Shown here: piece by piece, positions 15,391 through 24,997 of the stretch | Layout: every line of letters begins with the position of its first letter | How positions within the stretch are numbered: position 1 is the first letter of the stretch | Assembly: GCF_036421915.1 (NCBI RefSeq) | Contig: NZ_JAZGOM010000014.1 | Origin: Georgenia_A wangjunii | GTDB taxonomy: Bacteria > Actinomycetota > Actinomycetes > Actinomycetales > Actinomycetaceae | Length of the DNA: 64,000 nucleotides | Reading direction: 5' to 3' (one strand) | Notes under the pieces: model-generated | Database searches by the model: none | Told to the model about the DNA's origin: nothing | What the model saw: the letters and a program-made list of their open reading frames with translations, nothing else | Translations under genes and position numbers: made by a program

Positions 15391-16968
15391 ATGACTGCTC
15401 AGACCACCGCCCCCGCCGCCGGACCGGCGACGCCGCCCGCCCCGCGCACGTACCTCGTGCGCACGCTCGGCTGCCAGATGAACGTCCACGACTCCGAGCG
15501 CCTTGCCGGCATGCTCTCCGGCGCCGGCTACGTGCCGGTCGCCGACGCGCCGTGGGCGCAGGCCCGGGCCATGGAGTCAGGGGACACGCTCGCCGAGGGC
15601 GCGGACGTCATCGTCATCAACACGTGCTCCGTCCGCGAGAACGCCGCGACCCGCCTCTTCGGCAACCTCGGCCAGCTGGCGAGCGTCAAGCGCACCCGCC
15701 CAGGGATGCAGATCGCCGTCGGCGGGTGCCTCGCCCAGCAGATGCGCGAGGGCATCGTCGAGCAGGCGCCGTGGGTCGACGTCGTCTTCGGCACGCACAA
15801 CCTCGACGTCCTGCCGGCGCTCCTCGAGCGCGCCCGGCACAACGCCGAGGCGCAGGTCGAGATCGAGGAGTCCCTCAAGGTCTTCCCCTCGACGCTGCCC
15901 ACGCGGCGCGAGTCCGCCTACGCGGCGTGGGTCTCGATCTCGGTCGGGTGCAACAACACGTGCACGTTCTGCATCGTCCCCCACCTGCGCGGCAAGGAGC
16001 GCGACCGCCGCCCGGGCGACGTCCTCGCCGAGATCGAGGCCGTCGTCGCCCAGGGGGCCATCGAGGTGACGCTGCTGGGGCAGAACGTCAACTCCTACGG
16101 CGTCGGCTTCGGGGACCGCGGCGCGTTCGCCAAGCTCCTGCGGGCCGCCGGGGCGCTGCCGGGGCTCGAGCGCCTGCGGTTCACCTCCCCCCACCCCGCC
16201 GCGTTCACCGACGACGTCATCGAGGCGATGGCCCAGACCCCGACCGTCATGCCCCAGCTCCACATGCCCCTGCAGTCGGGCTCGGACCGCGTCCTGCGCG
16301 CCATGCGGCGCTCGTACCGCTCCGCGAAGTTCCTCGGGATCCTCGACCGCGTGCGGACGGCCATCCCCGATGCCGCCATCAGCACTGACATCATCGTCGG
16401 CTTCCCCGGTGAGACCGAGGAGGACTTCGCCGCCACGCTCGACGTCGTCGAGGCGAGCCGGTTCGCGAGCGCGTTCACGTTCCAGTACTCCCCGCGCCCC
16501 GGCACCCCCGCCGCGGACCACCCGGACCAGGTGCCGGCCGACGTCGTCACCGAGCGCTACGCCCGGCTCGTCGCGCTCCAGGAGCGCATCGGCACGCGGG
16601 AGAACGAGCAGCAGGTCGGGCGCACCGTCGAGGTGCTCATCGCGGACAGCGGCGGCCGCAAGGACGGCGCCACGGCGCGGGTGAGTGGCCGGGCGGCGGA
16701 CAACCGGCTCGTCCACGTCGCGCTGCCCGCCGGCGCGACGGAGGTCCCCCGCCCCGGGGACATGGTCACCGCCGTCGTCACGCACGGCGCCCCGCACCAC
16801 CTCGTCGCGGACAGCGCGCTCACCGGGGGCACGTACGCGCTGCGCCGCACGCGCGCGGGCGACGCCTGGGAGCGTCGCGGCAGCGACGACCACGACCACG
16901 GTGCGGCCCCCGCCGCGGCCGGCCCCGTCACGCTCGGGATGCCCGCGCTGCCCCCGCGGGCGCGGTGA
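15391..16968 (+). CDS. miaB: tRNA-2-methylthio-N6-dimethylallyladenosine synthase
   Basis: MiaB is a radical-SAM methylthiotransferase that modifies A37 of tRNAs already prenylated by MiaA. The 525-residue protein has the auxiliary [4Fe-4S] cluster cysteines C28, C79 and C113, the radical SAM triad C187-x3-C191-x2-C194 (CNNTCTFC), and a C-terminal TRAM domain (about 410-475). About 50 extra Ala/His/Asp-rich residues follow the TRAM domain. Its stop overlaps the GTG of miaA by 4 bases, so the two steps of one modification pathway are translated together. Confidence 0.97.
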   Translation: MTAQTTAPAAGPATPPAPRTYLVRTLGCQMNVHDSERLAGMLSGAGYVPVADAPWAQARAMESGDTLAEGADVIVINTCSVRENAATRLFGNLGQLASVKRTRPGMQIAVGGCLAQQMREGIVEQAPWVDVVFGTHNLDVLPALLERARHNAEAQVEIEESLKVFPSTLPTRRESAYAAWVSISVGCNNTCTFCIVPHLRGKERDRRPGDVLAEIEAVVAQGAIEVTLLGQNVNSYGVGFGDRGAFAKLLRAAGALPGLERLRFTSPHPAAFTDDVIEAMAQTPTVMPQLHMPLQSGSDRVLRAMRRSYRSAKFLGILDRVRTAIPDAAISTDIIVGFPGETEEDFAATLDVVEASRFASAFTFQYSPRPGTPAADHPDQVPADVVTERYARLVALQERIGTRENEQQVGRTVEVLIADSGGRKDGATARVSGRAADNRLVHVALPAGATEVPRPGDMVTAVVTHGAPHHLVADSALTGGTYALRRTRAGDAWERRGSDDHDHGAAPAAAGPVTLGMPALPPRAR

Positions 16969-17879
16969 CCCCCCTCGTCGTCGCCGTCGTCGGGCCGACG
17001 GCGACCGGTAAGTCCGACCTCGCCCTCGACCTCGTCGACCTCCTCGGGGGCCCCGCCGCCGCCGAGGTCGTCAACGCCGACGCCATGCAGCTCTACCGCG
17101 ACATGGACATCGGCACGGCCAAGCTCGCCCCCGCCGAGCGGCGCGGGGTCGCCCACCACCAGCTCGACGTCCTCGACGTCACGCAGGACGCGAACGTCGC
17201 GGCCTACCAGGCCCACGCCCGCGCCGACCTCGCCGCCATCGCCGCCCGCGGCCGCACGCCCGTCCTCGTCGGCGGCTCGGGGCTCTACGTGCGCGCGGTC
17301 CTCGACCACCTCGACTTCCCGGGCACGGACGCCGACGTCCGCGCCCGTCTCGAGGAGCGCGTCGAGGCCGAGGGGAGCCGGACGCTGCACTCCGAGCTGG
17401 CCCGGCTCGACCCCGCTGCCGCCGAGCAGATCGGCCCACGCAACGCCCGCCGCATCGTGCGCGCGCTCGAGGTCATCTCGCTGACCGGGCGCCCGTACTC
17501 CGCCACGCTGCCGAAGCACACCTACCGCGTCCCGGCCGTCCAGCTCGCCGTCGCCGTCCCGCGCCCCGAGCTCGACGAGCGCATCGCGCGCCGTGCCGCG
17601 GCCCTGGTCGCCGGTGGGCTCCTCGAGGCGACCGCCCGGCTCCGCGAGCGCGGGTTCAGCCGCACCGCCGCCCGCGCCGTCGGGTACGCCCAGGCGATCG
17701 CCGCCCTCGAGGGGCGCACGGGCGTGCCGGAGACCGTCGAGGAGATCTCCGTCGCGACCCGCCAGCTCGCGCGGCGGCAGGAGAAGTGGTTCCGCCCGGA
17801 CCCGCGCGTCCACTGGCTCGAGCCGGGCGCGGACCTCGCTGCGCGGGCGCTCGCGGTCGTGCGCGCCGCCACGCCGTAG
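16965..17879 (+). CDS. miaA: tRNA dimethylallyltransferase
   Basis: MiaA adds the dimethylallyl group from DMAPP to N6 of A37 in tRNAs reading UNN codons. The 304-residue protein has a P-loop GPTATGKS (10-17), the DMAPP/tRNA-binding stretch NADAMQLYRDMDIGTAKL and GGSGLYVRAVLD, and the C-terminal RQLARRQEKWFR typical of IPP transferases. Start GTG 16965 overlaps the miaB stop. The -10 of dapF overlaps its TAG stop. Confidence 0.97.
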   Translation: MTPLVVAVVGPTATGKSDLALDLVDLLGGPAAAEVVNADAMQLYRDMDIGTAKLAPAERRGVAHHQLDVLDVTQDANVAAYQAHARADLAAIAARGRTPVLVGGSGLYVRAVLDHLDFPGTDADVRARLEERVEAEGSRTLHSELARLDPAAAEQIGPRNARRIVRALEVISLTGRPYSATLPKHTYRVPAVQLAVAVPRPELDERIARRAAALVAGGLLEATARLRERGFSRTAARAVGYAQAIAALEGRTGVPETVEEISVATRQLARRQEKWFRPDPRVHWLEPGADLAARALAVVRAATP

Positions 17880-17882
17880 GCT
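17877..17882 (+). promoter_or_regulatory. -10 element of dapF, overlapping the miaA stop codon
   Basis: TAGGCT begins with the TAG stop of miaA and ends 6 bases before the dapF GTG at 17889, predicting an internal leaderless promoter that lets dapF be transcribed separately from miaBA. Confidence 0.45.
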
Positions 17883-17888
17883 CGGGGC

Positions 17889-18803
17889 GTGGCCACACTG
17901 CGCTCCCCGCTCGCCGGAACCCGCCTGACGAAGGGGCACGGCACCGAGAACGACTTCGTCCTCCTCACCGACCCCGACGGCGCACTGAGCATCGGCGCCG
18001 ACGACGTCGCCGGCGTCTGCGACCGGCGTGCCGGCATCGGCGCCGACGGCCTCATCCGGGCGGTCCGCTCGCGCGCGGTGCCCGAGGGGGCCGACGTCCT
18101 CGCGCAGGACGCGTCGGCCGAGTGGTTCATGGACTACCGCAACGCCGACGGCTCCGTCGCCGAGATGTGCGGCAACGGGATCCGCGTGTTCGTCGCCTAC
18201 CTCCTGCGCGAGGGGCTCGTCACCCTCGGGGCGGGCGAGGCGCTCGCCGTCGGCACCCGCTCCGGCGTGCGGCACGTTCGCCGCAGCGGGGAGGACTACA
18301 CCGTCGACATGGGTCGGTGGCGGATGCCGGGCGGCGCACGGGCGATCGAGGAGGGTTACGACGTCATGGTGGGGGTCGCCGGGCTCCCCGGGCCGCGGGC
18401 GGGCCTGCGCGTCGACGTCCCCAACCCGCACACCGTCGTCGCCCTCCCGGACGTCGCGGCGCTCGAGGCGGCCGACCTCGTCCAGGTCATCGCCGTCGAA
18501 CCCGTCCCGGCCGCCGGCACGAACGTCGAGCTCGTCGTCCCCCTCGGTGAGGAGGAGATCGGCGGGGAGGTCGTCGGCACGATCCGCATGCGGGTCCAGG
18601 AGCGCGGCGTGGGGGAGACCCGCTCGTGCGGCACGGGCACGTGCGCCGCAGCGCTCGCGGTGCGGGCGTGGGCCGGCGCGGGGGCGCCGGACGCGTGGCG
18701 CGTCCTCGTCCCCGGCGGGCAGGTCGAGGTGCGGGTCGTCGACGGCGAGCGCGTCGAGCTCACGGGCCCGGCCGTGCTCGTCGCGGACATGACCCTCCTG
18801 TAG
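17889..18803 (+). CDS. dapF: Diaminopimelate epimerase
   Basis: DapF interconverts LL- and meso-diaminopimelate in lysine and, in DAP-type organisms, peptidoglycan synthesis. The two active-site cysteines are C94 (EMCGNGIRV) and C247 (RSCGTGTCA) with the usual surrounding Gly-rich loops; H17-G-x-x-N21 (KGHGTENDF) is the substrate-binding start. At 304 residues it is slightly longer than E. coli DapF. It lies 9 bases after miaA but has its own putative -10. Confidence 0.97.
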   Translation: MATLRSPLAGTRLTKGHGTENDFVLLTDPDGALSIGADDVAGVCDRRAGIGADGLIRAVRSRAVPEGADVLAQDASAEWFMDYRNADGSVAEMCGNGIRVFVAYLLREGLVTLGAGEALAVGTRSGVRHVRRSGEDYTVDMGRWRMPGGARAIEEGYDVMVGVAGLPGPRAGLRVDVPNPHTVVALPDVAALEAADLVQVIAVEPVPAAGTNVELVVPLGEEEIGGEVVGTIRMRVQERGVGETRSCGTGTCAAALAVRAWAGAGAPDAWRVLVPGGQVEVRVVDGERVELTGPAVLVADMTLL

Positions 18804-18825
18804 CTGCGCGCCGGCGCTCAGCCCC

Positions 18826-19449
18826 TCACGACCTGGGGCGCACCGTCAGCACGCGGTACCCCTTCGCGCTCGTCAGCCGCTCGGTCGGCATGGCGAGCTC
18901 GGTCTCGATCCACCGGTGCAGGGAGTCGGCGCCGAGGTTGCGCTGGACGACGAGGTGGGCGCGGCCCGTGGGCGCGAGCTGGCCGAGCCAGGTGCGCAGG
19001 AGCTCGTGCAGCGCCACCTTCCCGATCCGGATGGGCGGGTTCGACCAGATCTCGTCGAGGCCCGCACCCGCGGCGTCGAGCCCCTCGAGCGCCGCCGGCG
19101 CCGTGAGCGCGCGGAGGTTCGTCAGCCCGAGCGCCGCGGCGTTGCGCGCCGTGAGGTCGACCGCCCGCTCGTTCACGTCGGCCGCCCACACCGTGGCACC
19201 GGGGGAGGCCTGCGCCATCGCCAGCGCGATGGGTCCCCACCCGCACCCGACGTCGGCGAGGTGCCCGCTCGCCGGCGGGTAATCGACGGCGTCGAGGAGC
19301 ACGCGCGTGCCGAGGTCGAGGCGGTCGCCGGAGAACACCCCGGGCGCGGCCTGGACCGTGACCCGACGGCCCCGGAGCGTGACGTCGAGGTCGCGCAGCT
19401 GCTCCGCGGAGGCGGGGCGCGCGGAGAAGTAGTGCTCGGGGGTGCTCAC
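18826..19449 (-). CDS. Class I SAM-dependent methyltransferase, RsmC/RlmG-like small form
   Basis: The 207-residue protein has the MTS domain: SAM motif ADVGCGWGPIAL (about 64-75), AADVNERAVDL and the catalytic NPPIRIGK (about 136-143), a motif shared by N-methyltransferases acting on guanine or adenine in rRNA. It corresponds to the single-domain form of RsmC-like proteins (16S rRNA G1207 methylation in E. coli RsmC), but the true target is not established. The GTG at 19449 follows TAAGTT by 6 bases. It is convergent with dapF and divergent from hflX. Confidence 0.85.
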   Translation of the reverse strand: MSTPEHYFSARPASAEQLRDLDVTLRGRRVTVQAAPGVFSGDRLDLGTRVLLDAVDYPPASGHLADVGCGWGPIALAMAQASPGATVWAADVNERAVDLTARNAAALGLTNLRALTAPAALEGLDAAGAGLDEIWSNPPIRIGKVALHELLRTWLGQLAPTGRAHLVVQRNLGADSLHRWIETELAMPTERLTSAKGYRVLTVRPRS

Positions 19450-19455
19450 GCGGGC

Positions 19456-19461
19456 AACTTA
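19456..19461 (-). promoter_or_regulatory. -10 element of the methyltransferase gene
   Basis: TAAGTT on the minus strand lies 6 bases before the GTG at 19449; no ribosome binding site fits, so a leaderless mRNA is predicted. Confidence 0.5.
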
Positions 19462-19599
19462 CCGGAGCGTCCGGACGCGCTTCGCCCTGGGGATATTCGC
19501 TCGCACCGCCCGGCCCGGCGTGGGACCCTGGGAGGCAGGTTCCGGGCGCACCACCACCGCGTCCGCGCCAGACCCAGACCCCCGCAGGACAAGGACGAC

Positions 19600-21105
19600 A
19601 TGACCCCCAGCGACCACCCCACCCACGCCGATCCCACGCAGCCGCGAGGTGCGCAGGAGGCCGCGGAGGACGTCGTCGCCCGGATCCTTGCCCGTGCCGG
19701 CACGGCGCTCCAGGTCGAGGACGCCGGCGGCAGCAGCGCCGACGGCGACCAGCTCGAGCGCGAGGAGCGCTCGGCGCTGCGCCGCGTGGCGGGCCTGTCG
19801 ACCGAGCTCGAGGACGTCACCGAGGTCGAGTACCGCCAGCTGCGCCTCGAGCGGGTCGTCCTCGTCGGGCTGTGGAACACCGGTTCCGCCGAGATCGCCG
19901 AGGTCTCCCTACGCGAGCTCGCCGCGCTCGCCGAGACCGCCGGGTCGACCGTCCTCGACGGTCTCCTCCAGCGCCGCGCCACGCCGGACCCGGCGACCTA
20001 TCTCGGCTCGGGCAAGGCGGCCGAGCTTGCCGAGCTTGTCGCCGCCGTGGGCGCGGACACCGTCGTCGTCGACGGTGACCTCGCGCCCTCGCAGCGGCGC
20101 GGGCTCGAGGACGTCGTCAAGGTCAAGGTCGTCGACCGCACGGCCCTCATCCTCGACATCTTCGCCCAGCACGCGAAGTCCCGGGAGGGCAAGGCCCAGG
20201 TCGAGCTCGCGCAGCTCGAGTACCTGCTCCCGCGCCTGCGCGGGTGGGGTGAGTCGATGTCCCGCCAGGCGGGTGGCCGGGTCGCCGCCGGTGCGGGCAT
20301 CGGCTCCCGCGGGCCGGGTGAGACGAAGATCGAGCTCGACCGCCGCCGCATCCGCACGCGCATGTCCCGGCTCCGTCGTCAGATCGCCGCGATGGCGCCC
20401 TCGCGCGAGACGAAGCGCTCCTCCCGCCAGCGCTCGCAGGTCCCCGGTGTCGCCATCGTCGGGTACACGAACGCCGGCAAGTCCTCGCTCCTCAACCAGC
20501 TCACCGGGGCGGGTGTCCTCGTCGAGAACGCCCTTTTCGCCACGCTCGACCCGACGGTGCGCCGCGCGGAGACGCCGGACGGGCGTGCCTTCACGCTGAG
20601 CGACACGGTGGGCTTCGTCCGCTCGCTCCCGCACGAGCTCGTCGAGGCGTTCCGCTCCACCCTCGAGGAGGTCGCCGAGGCGGACCTCATCCTCCACGTC
20701 GTCGACGCGGCTCACCCGGACCCGGAGGGACAGGTGAGCGCCGTGCGCACCGTCCTCGCGGACATCCCCGGCGCGGACGACCTCGCGGAGATCGTCGTCC
20801 TCAACAAGGCGGACCTGGCCGAGCCCGACGCCGTCACCCGCCTCCTCACGCGCTACCCCGGCGCCGTCGTCGTCTCCGCGCGCACCGGTGCGGGGATGAA
20901 CGAGCTCCGTGACCGGCTGGCCGAGGCACTGCCGCGCCCCGCCGTCGAGGTCGACGTCGTCGTACCCTACTCGCGCGGCGACCTCGTCTCACGCGCGCAC
21001 TCCACCGGCGAGGTCATCGCGGAGGAGCACATGGGGGACGGCACCCGCCTCCAGGCACGGGTCGACGAGACGCTCGCGGCCGAGCTCGTCGCCGCCCAGG
21101 CGTGA
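19600..21105 (+). CDS. hflX: GTPase HflX
   Basis: HflX binds and splits ribosomes under stress. The 501-residue protein has an acidic N-terminal extension of about 75 residues, the HflX N-terminal domain (about 80-275, with TYLGSGKAAELAELV and the Arg-rich helical hairpin) and a GTPase domain with G1 GYTNAGKSS (288-296), G3 DTVGF and G4 NKAD. The Gly-rich GRVAAGAGIGSRGPGETKIE linker is family-typical. AAGGA lies 5 bases before the ATG at 19600. The stop overlaps the GTG of the next gene by 4 bases. Confidence 0.95.
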   Translation: MTPSDHPTHADPTQPRGAQEAAEDVVARILARAGTALQVEDAGGSSADGDQLEREERSALRRVAGLSTELEDVTEVEYRQLRLERVVLVGLWNTGSAEIAEVSLRELAALAETAGSTVLDGLLQRRATPDPATYLGSGKAAELAELVAAVGADTVVVDGDLAPSQRRGLEDVVKVKVVDRTALILDIFAQHAKSREGKAQVELAQLEYLLPRLRGWGESMSRQAGGRVAAGAGIGSRGPGETKIELDRRRIRTRMSRLRRQIAAMAPSRETKRSSRQRSQVPGVAIVGYTNAGKSSLLNQLTGAGVLVENALFATLDPTVRRAETPDGRAFTLSDTVGFVRSLPHELVEAFRSTLEEVAEADLILHVVDAAHPDPEGQVSAVRTVLADIPGADDLAEIVVLNKADLAEPDAVTRLLTRYPGAVVVSARTGAGMNELRDRLAEALPRPAVEVDVVVPYSRGDLVSRAHSTGEVIAEEHMGDGTRLQARVDETLAAELVAAQA

Positions 21106-23180
21106 GCGGCGGCGAGGCCGCGCTCGGGATCCTCGACGTCGCGGTCGCGCGCCTCGGCGGGAGCCGGCGCGCCGGCCAGGAGGAGATGACGACGGCGATC
21201 TGCGACGTCCTCGCCGAGCCCGCGCCACTCCTCGTCCAGGCCGGCACGGGCACGGGCAAGTCGCTCGCCTACCTCGTGCCCGTCCTCGAGCACGCCGCGC
21301 GCACCGGGGAGCGGGCCGTCATCTCGACGGCGACGCTCGCGCTCCAGCGCCAGGTCCTCACCCACGACGTCCCGCTCGTCGCCGACGTCGTCGCGGAGCG
21401 GACGGGGGTGCGCCCCGCCGTCGCGCTCCTCAAGGGCTGGCAGAACTACGTGTGCAAGCACAAGGTCGCCGGGGGGTACCCCGTCGAGGACGAGCCCGGG
21501 CTGTTCTCCGTCAGCGCGGCCACGGGGGAGTCGCCCGCCACGGCTGCTCCCGTCCCCGCGGGCGGGTCGGCCGCCGGCCTCGGCGAGCAGGTGCTCCGCC
21601 TGCGCGAGTGGGCGCAGGAGAGCGAGACCGGGGACCGGGACGACCTCGTCCCCGGCGTGAGCGAGCGCGCGTGGCGCCAGGTGTCGGTGACGAAGCTCGA
21701 GTGCCTCGGGTCCGCCTGCCCCATGCTCGCCGAGTGCTTCCCCGAGGCGGCACGGCAGGCCGCCCGCGACGCGCACGTCGTCGTGACGAACCACGCCATG
21801 CTCGGCATCGCCGCGTCGGGCTCGCCCAACGTCCTTCCCGAGCACGACGTCCTCGTCGTCGACGAGGCCCACGAGCTCGCCGAGCGCGTCACCGCCGCCT
21901 CGACGCTCGAGCTCTCCGCCGCCGTCGTCGAGCGCACCGCCCGCCTCGCGCGCAAGCACACGGGCATCCCCGCGACGACGCTGGACGCCGCGGCCGCCGC
22001 CCTGCGCACCCGCCTCGAGGTCGTCCCCGACGGCCGGCTCCGCGACGGCTTGCCCGCCGCGCTCCTCGACGCCGTCACCCTCGTCGCCTCCGGCAGCCGC
22101 GAGATCCTCGCCGCCGTCCGCGGGGAGGGCGTCGAGGCGGAGGCCGGTGGGCGCGCCATGGCCCGCTCCGCGGTCCTCGTCCTCGCCGAGACCGCCGAGC
22201 GCCTCCTCGGCGACGGCGTCGCGCGCCGCACCGACGTCCTGTGGTGCGAGCGCGCCCGGGGTGGCCTCGAGCAGCCCCGGCTCCGGCTGGCGCCGCTCGA
22301 CGTCGCCGGCCCCATCGCGTCCCGGCTGCTCGCCGGGCGCGCGAGCGTCCTCACCTCCGCCACCCTCGCCCTCGGCGGCACGTTCGACCCGATGGCCCGC
22401 ACGCTCGGCCTCACGCTCGTCGGCCGCGCGGGCACCGATGCCGCCCCCGCGAGCACTGACGGCAACGGCGACGGCGACGCGCCGCGACGTCCGACGGGCC
22501 CGTGGCACGGGATCGACGTCGGCTCGCCCTTCGACTACGGCCGGCAGGGGATCCTCTACGTCGCCCGGCACCTCCCCCCGCCCGGGCGCGACGGCACGAG
22601 CCCGGCGACGCTCGCCGAGATCGTCGCGCTCGTCCGCGCCGCCGGCGGGGCCACGCTCGGGCTCTTCTCCTCGCGCCGGGCCGCCGAGGAGGTCACCGAG
22701 GCGCTCCGGGCCGAGCTCGACACCCCCGTCCTGTGCCAGGGCGAGGACCAGCTCCCCACGCTCGTCCGCCAGTTCGCCGCCGACGTGCCGACGAGCCTCA
22801 TGGGCACGCTCTCGCTGTGGCAGGGGGTCGACGTCCCTGGGCCGACGTGCCGGCTCGTCCTCATCGACCGGATCCCGTTCCCGCGCCCCGACGACCCGGT
22901 CCGCTCCGCCCGGTCCGAGGTCGTCGCGGCCGCCGGCGGCAACGGGTTCATGTCCGTCGCCGCCTCGCACGCCGCCCTCCTCCTCGCCCAGGGCGCCGGG
23001 CGGCTCGTGCGCTCGACGAGCGACCGCGGTGTCGTCGCCGTCCTCGACCCGCGGCTCGCGACGGCCCGCTACGGCAGCTTCCTCACCCGCTCGATGCCGC
23101 CCCTGTGGCCGACGTCCGACGGCGAGGTCGCGCGGGCGGCGCTGCGGCGCCTCGCGGCGGACGCACCGGCGCCCGCCTAG
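21102..23180 (+). CDS. DinG-like ATP-dependent helicase with iron-sulfur cluster
   Basis: The 692-residue superfamily 2 helicase has Walker A AGTGTGKS (about 48-55), the DEAH box LVVDEAHE, and four cysteines C118, C201, C206 and C212 spaced as the XPD/DinG [4Fe-4S] cluster. The C-terminal helicase lobe has GLFSSRRAAEEV and SLWQGVDVPG. The family unwinds 5'-3' and clears R-loops or structured DNA. No N-terminal exonuclease domain is present. The GTG at 21102 overlaps hflX. It is not preceded by a visible SOS box. Confidence 0.9.
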   Translation: MSGGEAALGILDVAVARLGGSRRAGQEEMTTAICDVLAEPAPLLVQAGTGTGKSLAYLVPVLEHAARTGERAVISTATLALQRQVLTHDVPLVADVVAERTGVRPAVALLKGWQNYVCKHKVAGGYPVEDEPGLFSVSAATGESPATAAPVPAGGSAAGLGEQVLRLREWAQESETGDRDDLVPGVSERAWRQVSVTKLECLGSACPMLAECFPEAARQAARDAHVVVTNHAMLGIAASGSPNVLPEHDVLVVDEAHELAERVTAASTLELSAAVVERTARLARKHTGIPATTLDAAAAALRTRLEVVPDGRLRDGLPAALLDAVTLVASGSREILAAVRGEGVEAEAGGRAMARSAVLVLAETAERLLGDGVARRTDVLWCERARGGLEQPRLRLAPLDVAGPIASRLLAGRASVLTSATLALGGTFDPMARTLGLTLVGRAGTDAAPASTDGNGDGDAPRRPTGPWHGIDVGSPFDYGRQGILYVARHLPPPGRDGTSPATLAEIVALVRAAGGATLGLFSSRRAAEEVTEALRAELDTPVLCQGEDQLPTLVRQFAADVPTSLMGTLSLWQGVDVPGPTCRLVLIDRIPFPRPDDPVRSARSEVVAAAGGNGFMSVAASHAALLLAQGAGRLVRSTSDRGVVAVLDPRLATARYGSFLTRSMPPLWPTSDGEVARAALRRLAADAPAPA

Positions 23181-23223
23181 GGTGGTCCCCGGACGCCCAG
23201 GCAGGGCGACGAGGAGGTCGATC

Positions 23224-24186
23224 ATGGCAGAGACGAGCGGGCACCGACCGAGCAAGGTGGCGATCGTCGGCGCGGGCGCCGTCGGGTCGACCCTCGCCTA
23301 CGCGACCCTCATGCGCGGGGCCGCCGGCCACGTCGCGCTCTACGACGTCAACCGCGCCAAGGTCGAGGCCGAGGCGCTCGACCTCGCCCACGGCATCCAG
23401 TTCATGCCGCCGGCGCGCATCGAGGGCTCCGACGACGTCGAGGTCTGCCGCGACGCCGACGTCGTCGTCGTCACGGCCGGCGCCAAGCAGAAGCCCGGCC
23501 AGTCGCGGATCGACCTCGCCGCGAGCACCGTCGCGCTCATGCGTACGGTCGTGCCCCGGCTGACCGCTGTGGCGCCGGACGCGGTCTACCTCATGGTGAC
23601 CAACCCCGTCGACGTCGTCACGCAGGCCGCGCTGACCATCTCCGGCCTGCCGCCGCACCGGCTCTTCGGCTCCGGCACGGTCCTCGACACCTCCCGGCTG
23701 CGCTACCGCCTCGCCGAGGAGTGCGGCCTCGCGGTGCAGAACGTCCACGCCTACGTCGTCGGTGAGCACGGTGACACCGAGATCCCGCTGTGGAGCTCGG
23801 CGATGCTCGGGGCCGTCCCGCTCCTCGACTGGAGCACGACGCACGCCCCGCTCCTCGACGCCGGCTCCCGCGCGGCCATCGCGGCCGAGGTCGTCGACTC
23901 GGCGTACCGCATCATCGCGGGCAAGGGTGCGACGAACTACGCCGTCGCCCTCGCCGGCGTGAGCATCATCGAGGCGATCCTCCGGGCCGAGAACCGCGTC
24001 CTGTCCGTCTCGACGCTGCTGACGGACTACGTCGGCATCTCCGACGTGTGCCTCTCCGTGCCCACCGTCGTCGGGCGGGCGGGTGCGGGCGAGAAGCTCG
24101 TCCCGCCGATGACGCCGGCCGAGGTGGCCGGGCTGCGGGCGAGCGCCGACCGCATCCGCGGCGTCGTCCGCGAGCTCGGCTACTAG
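23224..24186 (+). CDS. ldh: L-lactate dehydrogenase
   Basis: The 320-residue NAD-dependent enzyme reduces pyruvate to L-lactate. The nucleotide-binding loop is GAGAVGS (16-22), substrate-binding R95 lies in GQSRIDL, R158 in DTSRLRYRL, and the catalytic His182 in GEHGDTEIPLW. Gln91-Lys type residues (AKQKPGQ) before R95 fit lactate rather than malate dehydrogenase. GAGGAGG lies 8 bases before the ATG at 23224. A TAGGGT near 23178 could be its -10. It sits between dinG and lexA, not with other fermentation genes. Confidence 0.93.
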   Translation: MAETSGHRPSKVAIVGAGAVGSTLAYATLMRGAAGHVALYDVNRAKVEAEALDLAHGIQFMPPARIEGSDDVEVCRDADVVVVTAGAKQKPGQSRIDLAASTVALMRTVVPRLTAVAPDAVYLMVTNPVDVVTQAALTISGLPPHRLFGSGTVLDTSRLRYRLAEECGLAVQNVHAYVVGEHGDTEIPLWSSAMLGAVPLLDWSTTHAPLLDAGSRAAIAAEVVDSAYRIIAGKGATNYAVALAGVSIIEAILRAENRVLSVSTLLTDYVGISDVCLSVPTVVGRAGAGEKLVPPMTPAEVAGLRASADRIRGVVRELGY

Positions 24187-24220
24187 ACCACACCGGCCCC
24201 GCCGGCCCCGGGCGCGCCCC

Positions 24221-24943
24221 TCAGAGGCTGCGCAGGACAGAGACGACGCGCCCGAGCACCTGCGCGTCGTTGGCGGGGATCGGGGAGTAGGCCGCGTTCG
24301 CCGGCAGGAGCCACACGGAGCCGTCGCGGCGCTGGAAGGTCTTGACCGTCGCCTCGCCGTCGATCATCGCCGCGACGACCTCGCCGTTCTCCGCCACCTG
24401 CTGGCGGCGCACGACCACCCAGTCCCCGTCGCAGATCGCGGCCTCGACCATCGAGTCGCCGGCGACGCGCAGGAGGAAGAGCTCGCCGTCCCCGACGAGC
24501 TGCCGGGGGAGCGGGAAGACGTCCTCGACGACCTGGTCGGCGAGGATCGGGCCACCCGCGGCGATGCGGCCGACGACGGGCACGAGGCGCGCCTCGGGCG
24601 CGTCGGTGCCCTCCTCGGGGCTGAGGTGGGTCGCGAGGCCGCGCGGTCCGGTGACCGCGGAGGCAACGATCTCGATCGCGCGCGGGCGGTTGGGGTCCCG
24701 CCGCACGTACCCCTTCTTCTCGAGCACCGTGAGCTGGTGCTTGACCGAGGACGGGCTCGTCAGGCCGACCGCCTCACCGATCTCGCGCATGCTCGGCGGG
24801 TAGCCCCGCTCGGAGACCGCCCGGCGGATGGTCTCGAGCACGAGGCGCTGGCGCTCGGTCAGCCCGCCGTCCGCGGCCGGTCGCTCGGCGAGCTCGTGGA
24901 TCGAGGCGCCGGTCTCGGCGGGTGACTCCTTGGATGCGCTCAC
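24221..24943 (-). CDS. lexA: SOS repressor LexA
   Basis: LexA represses the DNA damage regulon and cleaves itself when RecA filaments form. The 240-residue protein has an N-terminal winged helix (about 30-90, with SMREIGEAVGLTSPSSVKHQL) and a C-terminal S24 peptidase domain. The cleavage site is A129-G130 (RIAAGGP), the nucleophile S164 (AGDSM) and the general base K201 (EATVKTF), all present. The GTG at 24943 follows AGGAG by 7 bases. A one-mismatch SOS box sits over its -35, showing autoregulation. It is divergent from the LysM gene, an order conserved in mycobacteria and corynebacteria. Confidence 0.98.
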   Translation of the reverse strand: MSASKESPAETGASIHELAERPAADGGLTERQRLVLETIRRAVSERGYPPSMREIGEAVGLTSPSSVKHQLTVLEKKGYVRRDPNRPRAIEIVASAVTGPRGLATHLSPEEGTDAPEARLVPVVGRIAAGGPILADQVVEDVFPLPRQLVGDGELFLLRVAGDSMVEAAICDGDWVVVRRQQVAENGEVVAAMIDGEATVKTFQRRDGSVWLLPANAAYSPIPANDAQVLGRVVSVLRSL

Positions 24944-24997
24944 GGTGGGCTCCTGTGCCTGCGATGTCAGTGGTCGGTGATGGGCTGATCCAGTCAC

